A DNA stretch of 64,000 bases from an uncultured Phascolarctobacterium sp. (GCA_900547415.1 URGS01000009.1:5686-69685), one strand, 5' to 3'. Shown: positions 1 through 9,663, counted from the stretch's first letter. Numbers and translations are program-made. The notes: generated by a model from the sequence alone, not told the origin.

Positions 1-513
1 AGCCTGTGCCAAACGCTCCATATTACGTTCTGTTTCAGCCATCCACAACAGGAACTTCATGCCAAAGGTCATTGGCTCTGCATGAATGCCGTGGGTGCGA
101 CCAATCATAACGGTATGTTTAAACTCCGCAGCGCGACGCTTCAGCACACTGTGGAATCTTTCCAAATGCTGCATCAGCAAATCTGCTGCCTGTACTGTCA
201 TATAGCACAACGCAGTATCCTTAACGTCACTAGAGGTCAATCCCTTATGAATATATTTAGAGGCATCACCAACATATTCCGCAACATTAGTCAGAAAAGC
301 AATTATATCATGGTTAGTAACTGCTTCAATCTCCTTTACACGCTCCAGGCGAAAATCTGCCTTTTCCTGAATATCCTTTAGGGCATCATCAGGAACATTG
401 CCAAGCTTGTTCATAGCTTCGCAGGCCAAAATTTCTACCTTAAGCATTGTTCGGAATTCATTCTCTAAGGTCCAGATATTACCCATTTCAGGATGAGTAT
501 AACGGTCAATCAT
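1..513 (-). CDS. purB: adenylosuccinate lyase, N-terminal part (cut by window edge)
   Basis: Adenylosuccinate lyase acts in purine synthesis, releasing fumarate from SAICAR and adenylosuccinate. The 171 visible codons start with MIDRYTHPEMG, and continue with the family features TSSDVKDTA and GRTHGIHAEPMTFG; the first His of the latter belongs to the active site. The ATG lies 8-9 bases behind a strong GGAGGA ribosome-binding site. The C-terminal two thirds, including the catalytic signature loop, lie outside the window. No promoter is obvious in the AT-rich 180 bases upstream beyond a possible TATAAT-like box around 600-615. The call is secure at family level. Confidence 0.96.
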   Translation of the reverse strand, partial: MIDRYTHPEMGNIWTLENEFRTMLKVEILACEAMNKLGNVPDDALKDIQEKADFRLERVKEIEAVTNHDIIAFLTNVAEYVGDASKYIHKGLTSSDVKDTALCYMTVQAADLLMQHLERFHSVLKRRAAEFKHTVMIGRTHGIHAEPMTFGMKFLLWMAETERNMERLAQA

Positions 514-693
514 TTTGTATTCCTCCTCGGATGATTTCTTTAATTTGAATAAATATCTAAAAAACTAAAATTTACCACAAAAATATTTATATTCCATCCT
601 TTATTATAATAGCATTTTCCTTTTTCTCTAGCAATAGGTTCGAATGATTTTAATTGATTATAACTAAATGTTCGGAATTTTTTCACATATTTA

Positions 694-1287
694 TTACAAA
701 TTTACCTCTTTGCTATACACTATTGTAGGCAGTTTACCCATAGCAGGCAATACCTCGTTAGTAAAGGTGTCAGCCTGATTAAAACCTCGACGCAGATAAT
801 AATCATAATCACAGGTTGCATCAGCCCAAAGCAGCATTTTTCTAATACCCGTTTCCTTAGCCTTCAGCTCTACGTTCTGTAAAAGGCTTTTCCCACCGCC
901 GCTTACTTTACTCAAGAACAGGCACAGCAGCAAATCATCGCTGTCCGCCCTTTTAAGCATCTGGTCACCATTGTAATGCAGGTAGCGCAAATAACCCTGT
1001 GCCAGCTGACGCTCCCTTTGAGAAAATTTATATACCTGACGCAGAAACCATTCACCACTGTGATTGCGCTCGCCAGCCTTAGCAGCCAACAAAAAGGCCT
1101 GCATTCTAGCCTCATCATCTACAATCTTAAAAGAATAATCCGTACTTCGGCAATAGTAACGTACCATAGCCTCGTACATAAAATGTCTGAACCTAATACT
1201 TTCATCCTGAAGCTCATCACCCCACACATCAAAGGTAAGTCGGGCCGCCTCCTCTATATCTGCAGTCTTAAAGCTTTCTATCTGCAT
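694..1287 (-). CDS. GNAT-like N-acetyltransferase
   Basis: A 197-residue protein resembling GNAT acetyltransferases. The C-terminal half has a GGGKSLLQ acetyl-CoA-loop-like segment (motif A), a following helix (VELKAKETG) and the late motif YYLRRGF typical of the family. The N-terminal half is helix-rich and less conserved. The start at the ATG of MQIESF is chosen because AAAGGA stands about 9 bases upstream; the frame stays open further upstream, but that part runs through the dnaB terminator hairpin. It follows dnaB on the same strand but behind a terminator, so it may have its own promoter. The substrate cannot be read from the sequence. Confidence 0.7.
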   Translation of the reverse strand: MQIESFKTADIEEAARLTFDVWGDELQDESIRFRHFMYEAMVRYYCRSTDYSFKIVDDEARMQAFLLAAKAGERNHSGEWFLRQVYKFSQRERQLAQGYLRYLHYNGDQMLKRADSDDLLLCLFLSKVSGGGKSLLQNVELKAKETGIRKMLLWADATCDYDYYLRRGFNQADTFTNEVLPAMGKLPTIVYSKEVNL

Positions 1288-1310
1288 CACTTCACGTCCT
1301 TTCACTACCA

Positions 1311-1348
1311 AAAAGGGACAGTTCCAGACATAAATCCGGAGCTGTCCC
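1311..1348 (-). terminator. rho-independent terminator of dnaB
   Basis: Arms GGGACAG (1315-1321) and CTGTCCC (1342-1348) with a partly paired interior, followed in the minus direction by a run of T (1310-1314). It sits 29 bases after the dnaB stop codon. Confidence 0.85.
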
Positions 1349-1376
1349 CTCAAATTTTCAAAAGCTATAACAAAAA

Positions 1377-2732
1377 TTAACCTTCGCGATTAGTCATATC
1401 AGCAAACTTGGTATATTGCTTGTGGAAGAACAGGTTTACTGTATCCACCGGACCATTACGGTGTTTAGCAATAATAAGCTCTGTATGCTTGTTTTCTGTT
1501 TCTTTATCGTAGTAGTCCTCACGATATAAAAAAGCTACGATATCTGCATCCTGCTCCAGAGAGCCTGATTCACGCAGGTCACTAAGCATTGGACGCTTAA
1601 TATTTCTGCTTTCTACGCTGCGGCTCAGCTGTGACAGAGAAATAACAGGAACATTTAGCTCACGAGCCAAAGCCTTCAGTGAGCGGGAAATTTCAGAAAC
1701 CTCCTGTTGACGGTCACCAGAACCACTGCGCTTGCCGCTGCCCTGCATCAGCTGCAAATAGTCAACAACGATAAGGTCAAGACCATGCTCAGCCTTAAGA
1801 CGACGGGCACGACTGCGCATTTCCATAGCAGTAATACCTGCTGTATCGTCAATATATATCTTAGCCTTACTCATGGCATCACAGGCCGTCCACAAAGCAT
1901 CCCAATCATTGTCGCCCAGCTCGCCTACTCTTAAACGCTGACTGTCAATGCTTGCCTCAGCACAAAGCATACGGCTAACAAGCTGTTCCTTGCTCATTTC
2001 CAGACTAAAGAAGGCAACACTTCTAGGCTCACCGCCAATCTTCTTATGGGCACGCAAAGCAACATTCTGTACGATATTCAGCGCCAAGGCAGTTTTACCC
2101 ATAGAAGGACGCGCTGCCAAAATAATAAAATCTGAAGGCTGCAAACCGCTAGTCAGCTTATCCAAGTCAATAAAGCCTGTTGGCAGACCTGTCAGGCCGC
2201 CCTTATTGTTCAGCAGTTTTTCCAAATTCTGTACAGAATCCATCAGCACATCACTAATGGGAGTAAAATCAGCCTTCTTCTTGCGGTTGGAAATCTCCAG
2301 AATACGGCTTTCTGCAGTATCCAAAAGCACGCCAACATCATCATTAGCTTCATAGCCCATGGTTGCAATTTCAGTCGAAACACGGACCAGCTGACGCAGA
2401 ACTGATTTTTCTGCCACTATTTCAGCATGATACTTCACATTAGCAGCTGTAGGCACAGCATTGGCCAGACCAGTGATATAGGCAATGCCTCCAATATCCT
2501 CCAGCTTGCTGTCGCGACGCAGAATCTCCGTTACCGTTACCATGTCCACAGCTTCATTCTTATTATAAAGCTCCAGCATAGCATTAAAGATTACACGGTG
2601 CGCCTCACGATAAAAATCACTGCTGGTGAGGATTTCTGTAGCCTTGACAATAGCCTCTCTATCCAAAAGCATTGCACTTAGTACACATTGCTCTGCTTCT
2701 ATATTTTGAGGCGGTACTCTATCCTGCATCAT
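1377..2732 (-). CDS. dnaB: replicative DNA helicase DnaB
   Basis: Hexameric replicative helicase that unwinds DNA at the fork. The 451 residues cover the usual family length. The N-terminal helical domain (about 1-150, starting MMQDRVPPQNIEAEQ) is followed by the RecA-like motor with Walker A (RPSMGKTAL), the SLEMSKEQL segment, Walker B (IVVDYLQLM) and the C-terminal arginine-finger region (SRSVESR, DLRESGSLEQDAD). RBS AAAGGAG lies 11-12 bases before the first of two tandem ATGs. In related Firmicutes dnaB directly follows rplI; here two autotransporter genes separate them. A TATAAT box at 2803-2808 on the minus strand suggests dnaB has its own promoter. Confidence 0.98.
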   Translation of the reverse strand: MMQDRVPPQNIEAEQCVLSAMLLDREAIVKATEILTSSDFYREAHRVIFNAMLELYNKNEAVDMVTVTEILRRDSKLEDIGGIAYITGLANAVPTAANVKYHAEIVAEKSVLRQLVRVSTEIATMGYEANDDVGVLLDTAESRILEISNRKKKADFTPISDVLMDSVQNLEKLLNNKGGLTGLPTGFIDLDKLTSGLQPSDFIILAARPSMGKTALALNIVQNVALRAHKKIGGEPRSVAFFSLEMSKEQLVSRMLCAEASIDSQRLRVGELGDNDWDALWTACDAMSKAKIYIDDTAGITAMEMRSRARRLKAEHGLDLIVVDYLQLMQGSGKRSGSGDRQQEVSEISRSLKALARELNVPVISLSQLSRSVESRNIKRPMLSDLRESGSLEQDADIVAFLYREDYYDKETENKHTELIIAKHRNGPVDTVNLFFHKQYTKFADMTNREG

Positions 2733-2826
2733 GATTATATGACTCCTTTATAACTCATCATTACTAAATACGCCATATAAATTCATGGCTATTACTCTTT
2801 ACATTATACTATATTGACGAAACAAA

Positions 2827-2867
2827 GAAAAGCTGTGGGTAGATTTATATTCTACTCACAGCTTTTC
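2827..2867 (-). terminator. terminator of autotransporter 1
   Basis: Seventeen-base arms (2827-2843 and 2851-2867) with one G-U pair, followed on the minus strand by a T-rich tail (CTTTGTTT). It lies 32 bases beyond the autotransporter stop codon. Confidence 0.88.
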
Positions 2868-2898
2868 AAATCAATGCTCTACAAAAATGATACTTTAC

Positions 2899-3738
2899 TT
2901 AGAAATTCCAACGCATACCTGCGTTCCATTGCCAATCCTTGTAGAAGTCACTGCCGGTGCTGCGCTCTACGTCAAAGTAGATGTTGCTGTTGTCGCCAGT
3001 TGCCATTGCTACGCCTACGCCGTACTCAAACCAGGTGTCGTTATAGGTGTTGCTCATGGTCAAACTGCCATCTGCTGCTCGCATTTCTACGTCATAGCCA
3101 CCGCCAAACTCATGGAGCAGGTTTGCTTTAGCATATACAATGCCTTTTTCGCCAATTTTCTTGCCAATGTTAAAGCCAATGCGTCCCAGTGCACTCTTAA
3201 TACCGCTTTGGTCTACAAAAATACCATTACTGGTTTCATACTTAGCTCCACCCATGTAGCCTAAGGTCAGTTGTGCTTGAGGCTCAATGTACCAACCATG
3301 GTCCAAGTCATTCTTTCTACCATACTCTGCACTAATGGATACACCAGTGTTATCATACTCACCAGTAATCTCGTTACCTTTAGTATCGAACACCTTAAAG
3401 TCATTATCCATATTGCTAATCTTGAACACTAAATCAAGGTAATGGCCTTTACTGTATTGCTCAGTGGTGTAGAAACCAATGGACTTACCATGGTTGTCAC
3501 CACTACCACTGTTGTAGCTGCTCTTTCCATCTACATAGCTCAGTGCTGCACCTTGATAACGAACTACATCTTCAGTGCGCTTAGTCACTTCGTCATAACC
3601 TAATTCATATGTAGTATACTTGTTCTCAAAGCCGCCGTCGTAACCAATCTTGCTGCCCTTAACACGGAACCACGCACCTTTTTCTTCCTCGCCGTTATGA
3701 CGCAGCTCGCCCATACGTTGCAGTAGCTTGTCATTTTC
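2899..3738 (-). repeat. long direct repeat, copy 1 (autotransporter 3' end)
   Basis: Bases 2899-3738 match 6622-7461 at a constant offset of 3723. Reading the two by eye, one difference appears near the stop codon (2905 A versus 6628 G); the next is at 3739/7462, after which mismatches become frequent. About 833 bases in between look identical, including synonymous positions. Confidence 0.92.
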
Positions 3739-6294
3739 TGTACGCCATGTGTGGTAGTTCAGGGAGTTTACGGACAGAACAGTATCTACGCCAGTAGTAG
3801 GCTTGTTAACCTTGCTAACATCCTTCAAATACCAATCAGTAGTATAGCCATTAGTAACAGTATCACCATTATCCTCTTCATACTTAGCCAAATCATATTT
3901 GTTCCAATATAAAGTTCCCTCGCTATCGTTAGCCTTAAACTCGCCCTTTTCATCCTTAACGCTAACTAAAACAGTACCCTCTGCACCATCAAAGGTGCCA
4001 TCTGTAGCAACATTATCCAATGTAATATAATGAACGCCTTCATGAACACCATCTACATAAACACGGTCACTGTTGTCAACGTTGCTAGAAGCGTCAATGT
4101 CCATTTTAATAGTGTTGCCATCACCAGCAAATTTGTTGGTATGTAAAGAGCTAAAAGCTTTATTGTCAGCTGTCATATCAATAGTAGACTTATTAGCTAC
4201 TAAGTTATTCATACAGCTATCGCCAGTCATATTCCAGGTAGAGCCTTCACCGAAGGTTAAGTCGATAACGCCAGCATCAAGAATTGGTTCGTCTAACAAT
4301 TTAGAATTAATTTTATTACGGTAATCATCGGCTATACCAATAAATAAACCTTTATTACCAAAATCTACAGTAACTGTACCTTTGGAATACATTCCTGCGC
4401 CAGCTAAAATATTACCTTCTATATTTAACTTTCCAGCATAACTAGCATCCCTGCCGATATTAATTACGCCTTTATCTGAAGCAACAATATCATTTTTTAC
4501 AATACTATCATAGCTACCATTTAACGTAACATTAATGGTACCTCTTGTATCAGAATATTTATCACCATCCCAGCCATCACCACCAGCAGCTAGTGCAAAA
4601 TCATCCTCATTATCATCCTTAGTAGTAATAATCTGTAATGCGCCATTAATATTAACAACGCCACCCTTAGCAGATACCCATACACCTTTATTAGCAACGT
4701 CAATAGAAACAACGCCTTTTTCCGCCGTTAAATTTACAACAGGCTCACCACCATAAGGATGTCCTTTAATATATACAGCAGCTTTCTCAGTATCATTGTA
4801 ATTTAACTCATCTGTAGATTTGATTATAATATTATTTTGTGATGCCAGATTAGTTGTAATACCATTTTCATTATAAATGCCAGCTTTTTTAGAATTAATT
4901 ACAATGTCAGAACCAGAATCCACTTTCAATAAATTACCAGAACCCTTACCTCTGATACCCACACCATCAGAATTAATTACAACACCATCTTTAGAATCAA
5001 TTTTCATTGAGCCATTGTCAAGGTGTAATCCAAAACTATTAGCATCAATAAGCATGGAACCTGTTTTGATATCTACAAGCCCTTTATCTTGTACACTAAT
5101 TCCACAACCTTCAGCAGCCTTAGCAGTTACACTAAACAACCCTTCTATATTGCCATTCAGAGTCGCTGCGTAGTTAGAATCACTAGAATTATTATCTCTT
5201 CCTAATAAAACACCAAATTTACCAGCACTACTAATAGTTACAGACCCAGCCTTTGCGTTTTCTGTTCCCAAATTAAGTTTAGATTTACCCCAAAGGTTGA
5301 TAGCACTGCCATGATTGCCATCAGAGTCATGTGTATCAATATTTGTACCCGTTATAACAACTTCCTTACCAACCATATTGGTTGTACCAAATTTATCCAA
5401 CAAAACATTACCATCAATATTTAATTTTTCAGCAGCCTTTAAATTTAATGTATATGTTTTTACATTTGGTCCAGGAAGTCCATCTGTAGCCATAATTGCA
5501 AACAATTTATTTTTTTCTTTTTCAACACTTTTTTCTTTGTTTGCTATTATATTAATATTTTGGGCATTAAAATCAGTCTGTGAACCATGTACTTCAACAA
5601 CACCATCGTTATTAAATTCAGTTTTCTTACCTTGGATAGTAATAGTGTCAGCATTAATTACAACATTAGAATCATGATTGGAAAAAGCTGTTCCATTAGA
5701 TTTGTTAGCCTCTGTACTATCAAAAAGAACATTTTTAGAATATATCTCTATTACACGATCTTCAGCCATTCCTGAACCAACAAACCCTGCTGAAAATCCT
5801 TGTCCACCTTTTACAGTAACTGTATCTAACCAATTTTTATCAGATCCAATAACTACTGAACCATATCCTTCAGCACTCAAACCACCATATTTTGCTTTAC
5901 TATCAACAGTAAAATTTTTACCTATAACGGTTACCATTGTTGAATCAGATTCTCTCTGTCCACCCATTACAACACCTTTACCGCCGACAATATTTATGTT
6001 TTCTGCATTCAATGTTACATTATGTGACCCTTGTGAATTGGCTAAAATTGGATCATTAATTTGCAACGCAGCATCATAATCTCCTAAATTACTGCTACCA
6101 ATAGTAATATTTTTTGTATTTTCATCACCTATAGTAATATTTTCTGGGGAATATTTTCCAACTTCCATTTTACCAAAAGTAATATTTTCACCAATAACAT
6201 TACTTTGATTGTTGTAGTTACCTGCATAACATACGCTCATCTGCATCAAACTACCCAAAACTAAAGCCGCTAACAATTTTTCTCTTTTTTTCAT
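2899..6294 (-). CDS. autotransporter (type Va-like) adhesin with beta-barrel, copy 1
   Basis: A 1131-residue surface protein. The chosen ATG begins MKKREKLLAALV, a signal peptide ending near VCYAG, with a GGCGG-type ribosome-binding site; an upstream in-frame extension lacks these features. The passenger (about 25-800) is made of short strands rich in N, G, D, I and V (for instance GSVVIGSDKNW, KGVVINSDGVGIRG), as in beta-helix passengers. The last ~300 residues form an autotransporter barrel ending in an aromatic residue (AGMRWNF), the usual BAM signal. The barrel is identical in protein sequence to that of the next gene. No protease motif is evident, so adhesion or surface coating is the likely role, by inference. 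It lies between rplI and dnaB, an unusual site. Confidence 0.9.
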   Translation of the reverse strand: MKKREKLLAALVLGSLMQMSVCYAGNYNNQSNVIGENITFGKMEVGKYSPENITIGDENTKNITIGSSNLGDYDAALQINDPILANSQGSHNVTLNAENINIVGGKGVVMGGQRESDSTMVTVIGKNFTVDSKAKYGGLSAEGYGSVVIGSDKNWLDTVTVKGGQGFSAGFVGSGMAEDRVIEIYSKNVLFDSTEANKSNGTAFSNHDSNVVINADTITIQGKKTEFNNDGVVEVHGSQTDFNAQNINIIANKEKSVEKEKNKLFAIMATDGLPGPNVKTYTLNLKAAEKLNIDGNVLLDKFGTTNMVGKEVVITGTNIDTHDSDGNHGSAINLWGKSKLNLGTENAKAGSVTISSAGKFGVLLGRDNNSSDSNYAATLNGNIEGLFSVTAKAAEGCGISVQDKGLVDIKTGSMLIDANSFGLHLDNGSMKIDSKDGVVINSDGVGIRGKGSGNLLKVDSGSDIVINSKKAGIYNENGITTNLASQNNIIIKSTDELNYNDTEKAAVYIKGHPYGGEPVVNLTAEKGVVSIDVANKGVWVSAKGGVVNINGALQIITTKDDNEDDFALAAGGDGWDGDKYSDTRGTINVTLNGSYDSIVKNDIVASDKGVINIGRDASYAGKLNIEGNILAGAGMYSKGTVTVDFGNKGLFIGIADDYRNKINSKLLDEPILDAGVIDLTFGEGSTWNMTGDSCMNNLVANKSTIDMTADNKAFSSLHTNKFAGDGNTIKMDIDASSNVDNSDRVYVDGVHEGVHYITLDNVATDGTFDGAEGTVLVSVKDEKGEFKANDSEGTLYWNKYDLAKYEEDNGDTVTNGYTTDWYLKDVSKVNKPTTGVDTVLSVNSLNYHTWRTENDKLLQRMGELRHNGEEEKGAWFRVKGSKIGYDGGFENKYTTYELGYDEVTKRTEDVVRYQGAALSYVDGKSSYNSGSGDNHGKSIGFYTTEQYSKGHYLDLVFKISNMDNDFKVFDTKGNEITGEYDNTGVSISAEYGRKNDLDHGWYIEPQAQLTLGYMGGAKYETSNGIFVDQSGIKSALGRIGFNIGKKIGEKGIVYAKANLLHEFGGGYDVEMRAADGSLTMSNTYNDTWFEYGVGVAMATGDNSNIYFDVERSTGSDFYKDWQWNAGMRWNF

Positions 6295-6621
6295 CAAACC
6301 GCCTTCTTTCAAATGATTCTTATTAATGTTAACTAAAGAGAAAATAATTTTTTGGAAAAACACGCTGCATATAGGTGCTTAGAACTCACCAAATTATTTG
6401 TACACGTAATTTTCCCTTAAAATTCACTTGTATCATAACACATTTGTACCCCCCCGCAAGACATTGCTGTTTTGCAGTTCTTAATATATTGAGCAAAACA
6501 TGAAACTGTTTATTGGAAAAAGGCAAATAAAAAACATCACGTTTCACAAATAGTGTAAAACGTGATGTTCAATCACAAATCAATATTTATTTTTGTATTT
6601 TTATTTAGATAATCTTTCTTC
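6295..6621. promoter_or_regulatory. upstream region of autotransporter 1 with G7 tract
   Basis: This 327-base gap holds the promoter region of autotransporter 1 and the terminator of autotransporter 2. On the minus strand, TTGC plus seven G (C7 at 6449-6455 on the plus strand) is followed 11 bases later by a TATGAT -10 box. If TTGCGG is the -35 box, the spacer is 16 bases and contains the G run. The 21 bases at 6443-6463 are identical to 9537-9557 upstream of autotransporter 2. Confidence 0.6.
6533..6569 (-). terminator. terminator of autotransporter 2
   Basis: Arms AACATCACGTTT (6533-6544) and AAACGTGATGTT (6558-6569), extended by CAC/GTG inside the loop, with a T6 tail on the minus strand. 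Confidence 0.9.
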
Positions 6622-7461
6622 TTAGAAGTTCCAACGCATACCTGCGTTCCATTGCCAATCCTTGTAGAAGTCACTGCCGGTGCTGCGCTCTACGTCAAAG
6701 TAGATGTTGCTGTTGTCGCCAGTTGCCATTGCTACGCCTACGCCGTACTCAAACCAGGTGTCGTTATAGGTGTTGCTCATGGTCAAACTGCCATCTGCTG
6801 CTCGCATTTCTACGTCATAGCCACCGCCAAACTCATGGAGCAGGTTTGCTTTAGCATATACAATGCCTTTTTCGCCAATTTTCTTGCCAATGTTAAAGCC
6901 AATGCGTCCCAGTGCACTCTTAATACCGCTTTGGTCTACAAAAATACCATTACTGGTTTCATACTTAGCTCCACCCATGTAGCCTAAGGTCAGTTGTGCT
7001 TGAGGCTCAATGTACCAACCATGGTCCAAGTCATTCTTTCTACCATACTCTGCACTAATGGATACACCAGTGTTATCATACTCACCAGTAATCTCGTTAC
7101 CTTTAGTATCGAACACCTTAAAGTCATTATCCATATTGCTAATCTTGAACACTAAATCAAGGTAATGGCCTTTACTGTATTGCTCAGTGGTGTAGAAACC
7201 AATGGACTTACCATGGTTGTCACCACTACCACTGTTGTAGCTGCTCTTTCCATCTACATAGCTCAGTGCTGCACCTTGATAACGAACTACATCTTCAGTG
7301 CGCTTAGTCACTTCGTCATAACCTAATTCATATGTAGTATACTTGTTCTCAAAGCCGCCGTCGTAACCAATCTTGCTGCCCTTAACACGGAACCACGCAC
7401 CTTTTTCTTCCTCGCCGTTATGACGCAGCTCGCCCATACGTTGCAGTAGCTTGTCATTTTC
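6622..7461 (-). repeat. long direct repeat, copy 2 (autotransporter 3' end)
   Basis: Partner of 2899-3738. It encodes the translocator barrel from around the GVDTVLSVNSLNYHTW segment to the stop codon. The near-absence of synonymous changes implies a recent duplication or ongoing gene conversion. Confidence 0.92.
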
Positions 7462-9399
7462 AGTACGCCAGGTGTGATAGTTCAGGGAGTTTACGGACAG
7501 AACAGTATCTACGCCAGCAGTAGGCTTGTCGCCAGGATTAACAATCTCAACCTTTTCCAAGTACCAGTCTTTAGTGTAATTTTCTGTTTCACTGTCCTTG
7601 ATGTTCAGTTTGTATTTATTCCAATATAAGGTACCCTCACTATCATTAGCCTTAAAGGTGCCTTGTTCATCCTTAACGCTTACCAGAACGGTTCCAGCCG
7701 CACCTTCATTATTGACACCTACATTATTCAATGTAATATAGTGTTCACCACTATGAGTACCATCTACATAAACACGGTCACTATTATTTACATTAGTAGC
7801 AGCGTCAATATCCATATGAATAGAACCGCCATTACCACTAAAATTATTCTTGATAACAATATCTTGGTACTTATGCGCCGCTACATCAGTGTACACAGTA
7901 TCAGTCATATCAATTTTACCACCATTGGACAAGGTTAAATTAGTTAACACGCTGGAATCATCTTCGGTGTCTTGAACATTAATCCATCTTGCACCATTAG
8001 CAAGAGCAATATTAATAGTACCACCATTACTTCCAATCTTAGTATTACTATATAAATATGAAGTCTTGCTTGTCATATTAACATCAATGGTTCCTTTATT
8101 ATCAGAATCAACCTTACCTCTAATCTGTACTTCACCTTTACCATCTTTGTTTACAGTAATGGTGCCGGAACCTTTGTATCCTTTTTCATTTAAGAAATTT
8201 TGTAATGAAGCATGTTCAACCATTTTACCTTCAAGTTGATAATATCCATTTTGCAATGCAATAATTTTATTTGGATTTTGAACATCAGATACGCCAGTAC
8301 CAATATACAACGATTCAACATCAATAATTCCGTCTGACTGTGTAGTCAACCCAACTCTATAAGCAGCCAAGTCCTTTTCATCACTAAAGAAGTTTATCGC
8401 AACATTATTTAGTTTAGAAACAGCCTTAAATGATGAATGTATTCCTATTGCTCTACCCTGCTCAGATTTTAAATTTATAATTGTTTTACCCTTTAAATCA
8501 ACACCACTTTTGCCTTGATAATCTGTATAAACTTGGTCATAGTAGCCACTGCTAATACCATAAATTATATTATGATTTTTACTATTATTTTGTACATTTA
8601 ATGTAACTACAGCATTTTCTGCTGATGTAACAGTACCACCTGAAGTAGTATAAAGTCCGGCTACTTCATGATTATTGTAGCCATCACTTTTTTCTGCCTT
8701 AACATTGAAAACACTGTTATTGCCATTTAATTCAATAGTACCTTCAACAGCTGCTGCACCAAATGTTTTGCCCATGCTATATGAACCAACCTTATCAAGA
8801 GTTGTTGCATTGACATTTAAATCTCCATTAACAACAATACGGCCACCGCCTGCACTATTACCATCAAAATCGCTACCAGCTAACAATCCATATGCTGACC
8901 CCTTACCAATCAAGGAAATATTTGTATTATTAAGGACAATACTGCCACCTTGGTCTTCTGGCTGGACCGCGTCCGGAAAGGGAACATATCCACCATATTT
9001 CCATACACCAAAAACCTTATCACCTTTTTTATCATAAGCACTATTATCAATATTAATATTGATAGTTCCACCCACTGTTAAGTTAGTAGCTGCTGGTTTA
9101 CCGTCCACAGTACCTTCTGATACCCGAATACCATATGCATTTGTACCACTTTTAATAAGAGTTATACTACCACCATTTTTAATCACATAATCGCCTGTAT
9201 TACCGCTAAAAGGTATATCTAAACCTTCACTATTATCATCATATGAATTCCCATCATTAATGCTAACATATCTGTTTATGCTATCATATAAACCTGGATC
9301 AGGATGTTCCTGTGTAATTACATTACCAGCAAAACAATTAGAATAGCAACAAATTGACATTACGCTTAATAAAATAGCTGTTTTAGATATTTTTTCCAC
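6622..9399 (-). CDS. autotransporter (type Va-like) adhesin with beta-barrel, copy 2
   Basis: A surface protein of about 925 residues. The signal peptide (KTAILLSVMSICC...NCFAG) is followed by a repetitive beta-strand-rich passenger (about 30-600) and a C-terminal barrel identical to that of the neighbouring autotransporter, ending AGMRWNF. The passengers are unrelated except for a short linker before the barrel (SSDRVYVDG-like and VLVSVKDE segments), so the two proteins display different surfaces on the same anchor. The start has no ATG: TTG (9405), TTG (9402) and GTG (9399) are consecutive. GTG is preferred here because GGGAG stands 9 bases upstream, but the TTGs remain possible. Confidence 0.9.
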   Translation of the reverse strand: MEKISKTAILLSVMSICCYSNCFAGNVITQEHPDPGLYDSINRYVSINDGNSYDDNSEGLDIPFSGNTGDYVIKNGGSITLIKSGTNAYGIRVSEGTVDGKPAATNLTVGGTININIDNSAYDKKGDKVFGVWKYGGYVPFPDAVQPEDQGGSIVLNNTNISLIGKGSAYGLLAGSDFDGNSAGGGRIVVNGDLNVNATTLDKVGSYSMGKTFGAAAVEGTIELNGNNSVFNVKAEKSDGYNNHEVAGLYTTSGGTVTSAENAVVTLNVQNNSKNHNIIYGISSGYYDQVYTDYQGKSGVDLKGKTIINLKSEQGRAIGIHSSFKAVSKLNNVAINFFSDEKDLAAYRVGLTTQSDGIIDVESLYIGTGVSDVQNPNKIIALQNGYYQLEGKMVEHASLQNFLNEKGYKGSGTITVNKDGKGEVQIRGKVDSDNKGTIDVNMTSKTSYLYSNTKIGSNGGTINIALANGARWINVQDTEDDSSVLTNLTLSNGGKIDMTDTVYTDVAAHKYQDIVIKNNFSGNGGSIHMDIDAATNVNNSDRVYVDGTHSGEHYITLNNVGVNNEGAAGTVLVSVKDEQGTFKANDSEGTLYWNKYKLNIKDSETENYTKDWYLEKVEIVNPGDKPTAGVDTVLSVNSLNYHTWRTENDKLLQRMGELRHNGEEEKGAWFRVKGSKIGYDGGFENKYTTYELGYDEVTKRTEDVVRYQGAALSYVDGKSSYNSGSGDNHGKSIGFYTTEQYSKGHYLDLVFKISNMDNDFKVFDTKGNEITGEYDNTGVSISAEYGRKNDLDHGWYIEPQAQLTLGYMGGAKYETSNGIFVDQSGIKSALGRIGFNIGKKIGEKGIVYAKANLLHEFGGGYDVEMRAADGSLTMSNTYNDTWFEYGVGVAMATGDNSNIYFDVERSTGSDFYKDWQWNAGMRWNF

Positions 9400-9529
9400 C
9401 AACAAACTCTCCCTTCACATATTTGTATTATCATAAAAATTCTAAAACTACTAAGCTATAAAGCATAATGGAATATATTCATTTCCATTATTACTTATTG
9501 CGCTTTATAGCCACTATGCGCGTATAGTA

Positions 9530-9557
9530 TACACCCTTTGTACCCCCCCGCAAGACA
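9530..9557 (-). promoter_or_regulatory. candidate promoter of autotransporter 2 with G7 tract
   Basis: On the minus strand TTGC-G7-TACAAA is followed by a TATACT box (about 9525-9531). The run of seven C on the plus strand is 9543-9549. The 21-base block 9537-9557 matches the one upstream of autotransporter 1 exactly, while the flanks differ. With TTGCGG taken as -35 the spacer is 16 bases. Confidence 0.55.
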
Positions 9558-9626
9558 AATCGGTTTTATACAAATACACTTTTTGAAAGCATATAAACAA
9601 TAAAGTTTATATATAAATAAAGAAAA

Positions 9627-9663
9627 GACCTCGCATTTTACAAATTATGCAAAACACGAAGTC
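9627..9663 (-). terminator. terminator of rplI
   Basis: Imperfect hairpin (GAC..CG..TTTT against AAAA..CG..GTC) followed by TTTTCTTTATTT on the minus strand, about 30 bases beyond the rplI stop. Confidence 0.65.

Noticed and set aside
2887..3264. Plus-strand frames repeated opposite both autotransporter barrels
   Set aside because: They exist twice only because the barrel DNA is duplicated; composition is that of antisense coding sequence.
6443..9557. The two identical G7 blocks as insertion-sequence ends or CRISPR repeats
   Set aside because: Both are in the same orientation upstream of homologous genes and no transposase or spacer array is near; a promoter-linked block fits better.
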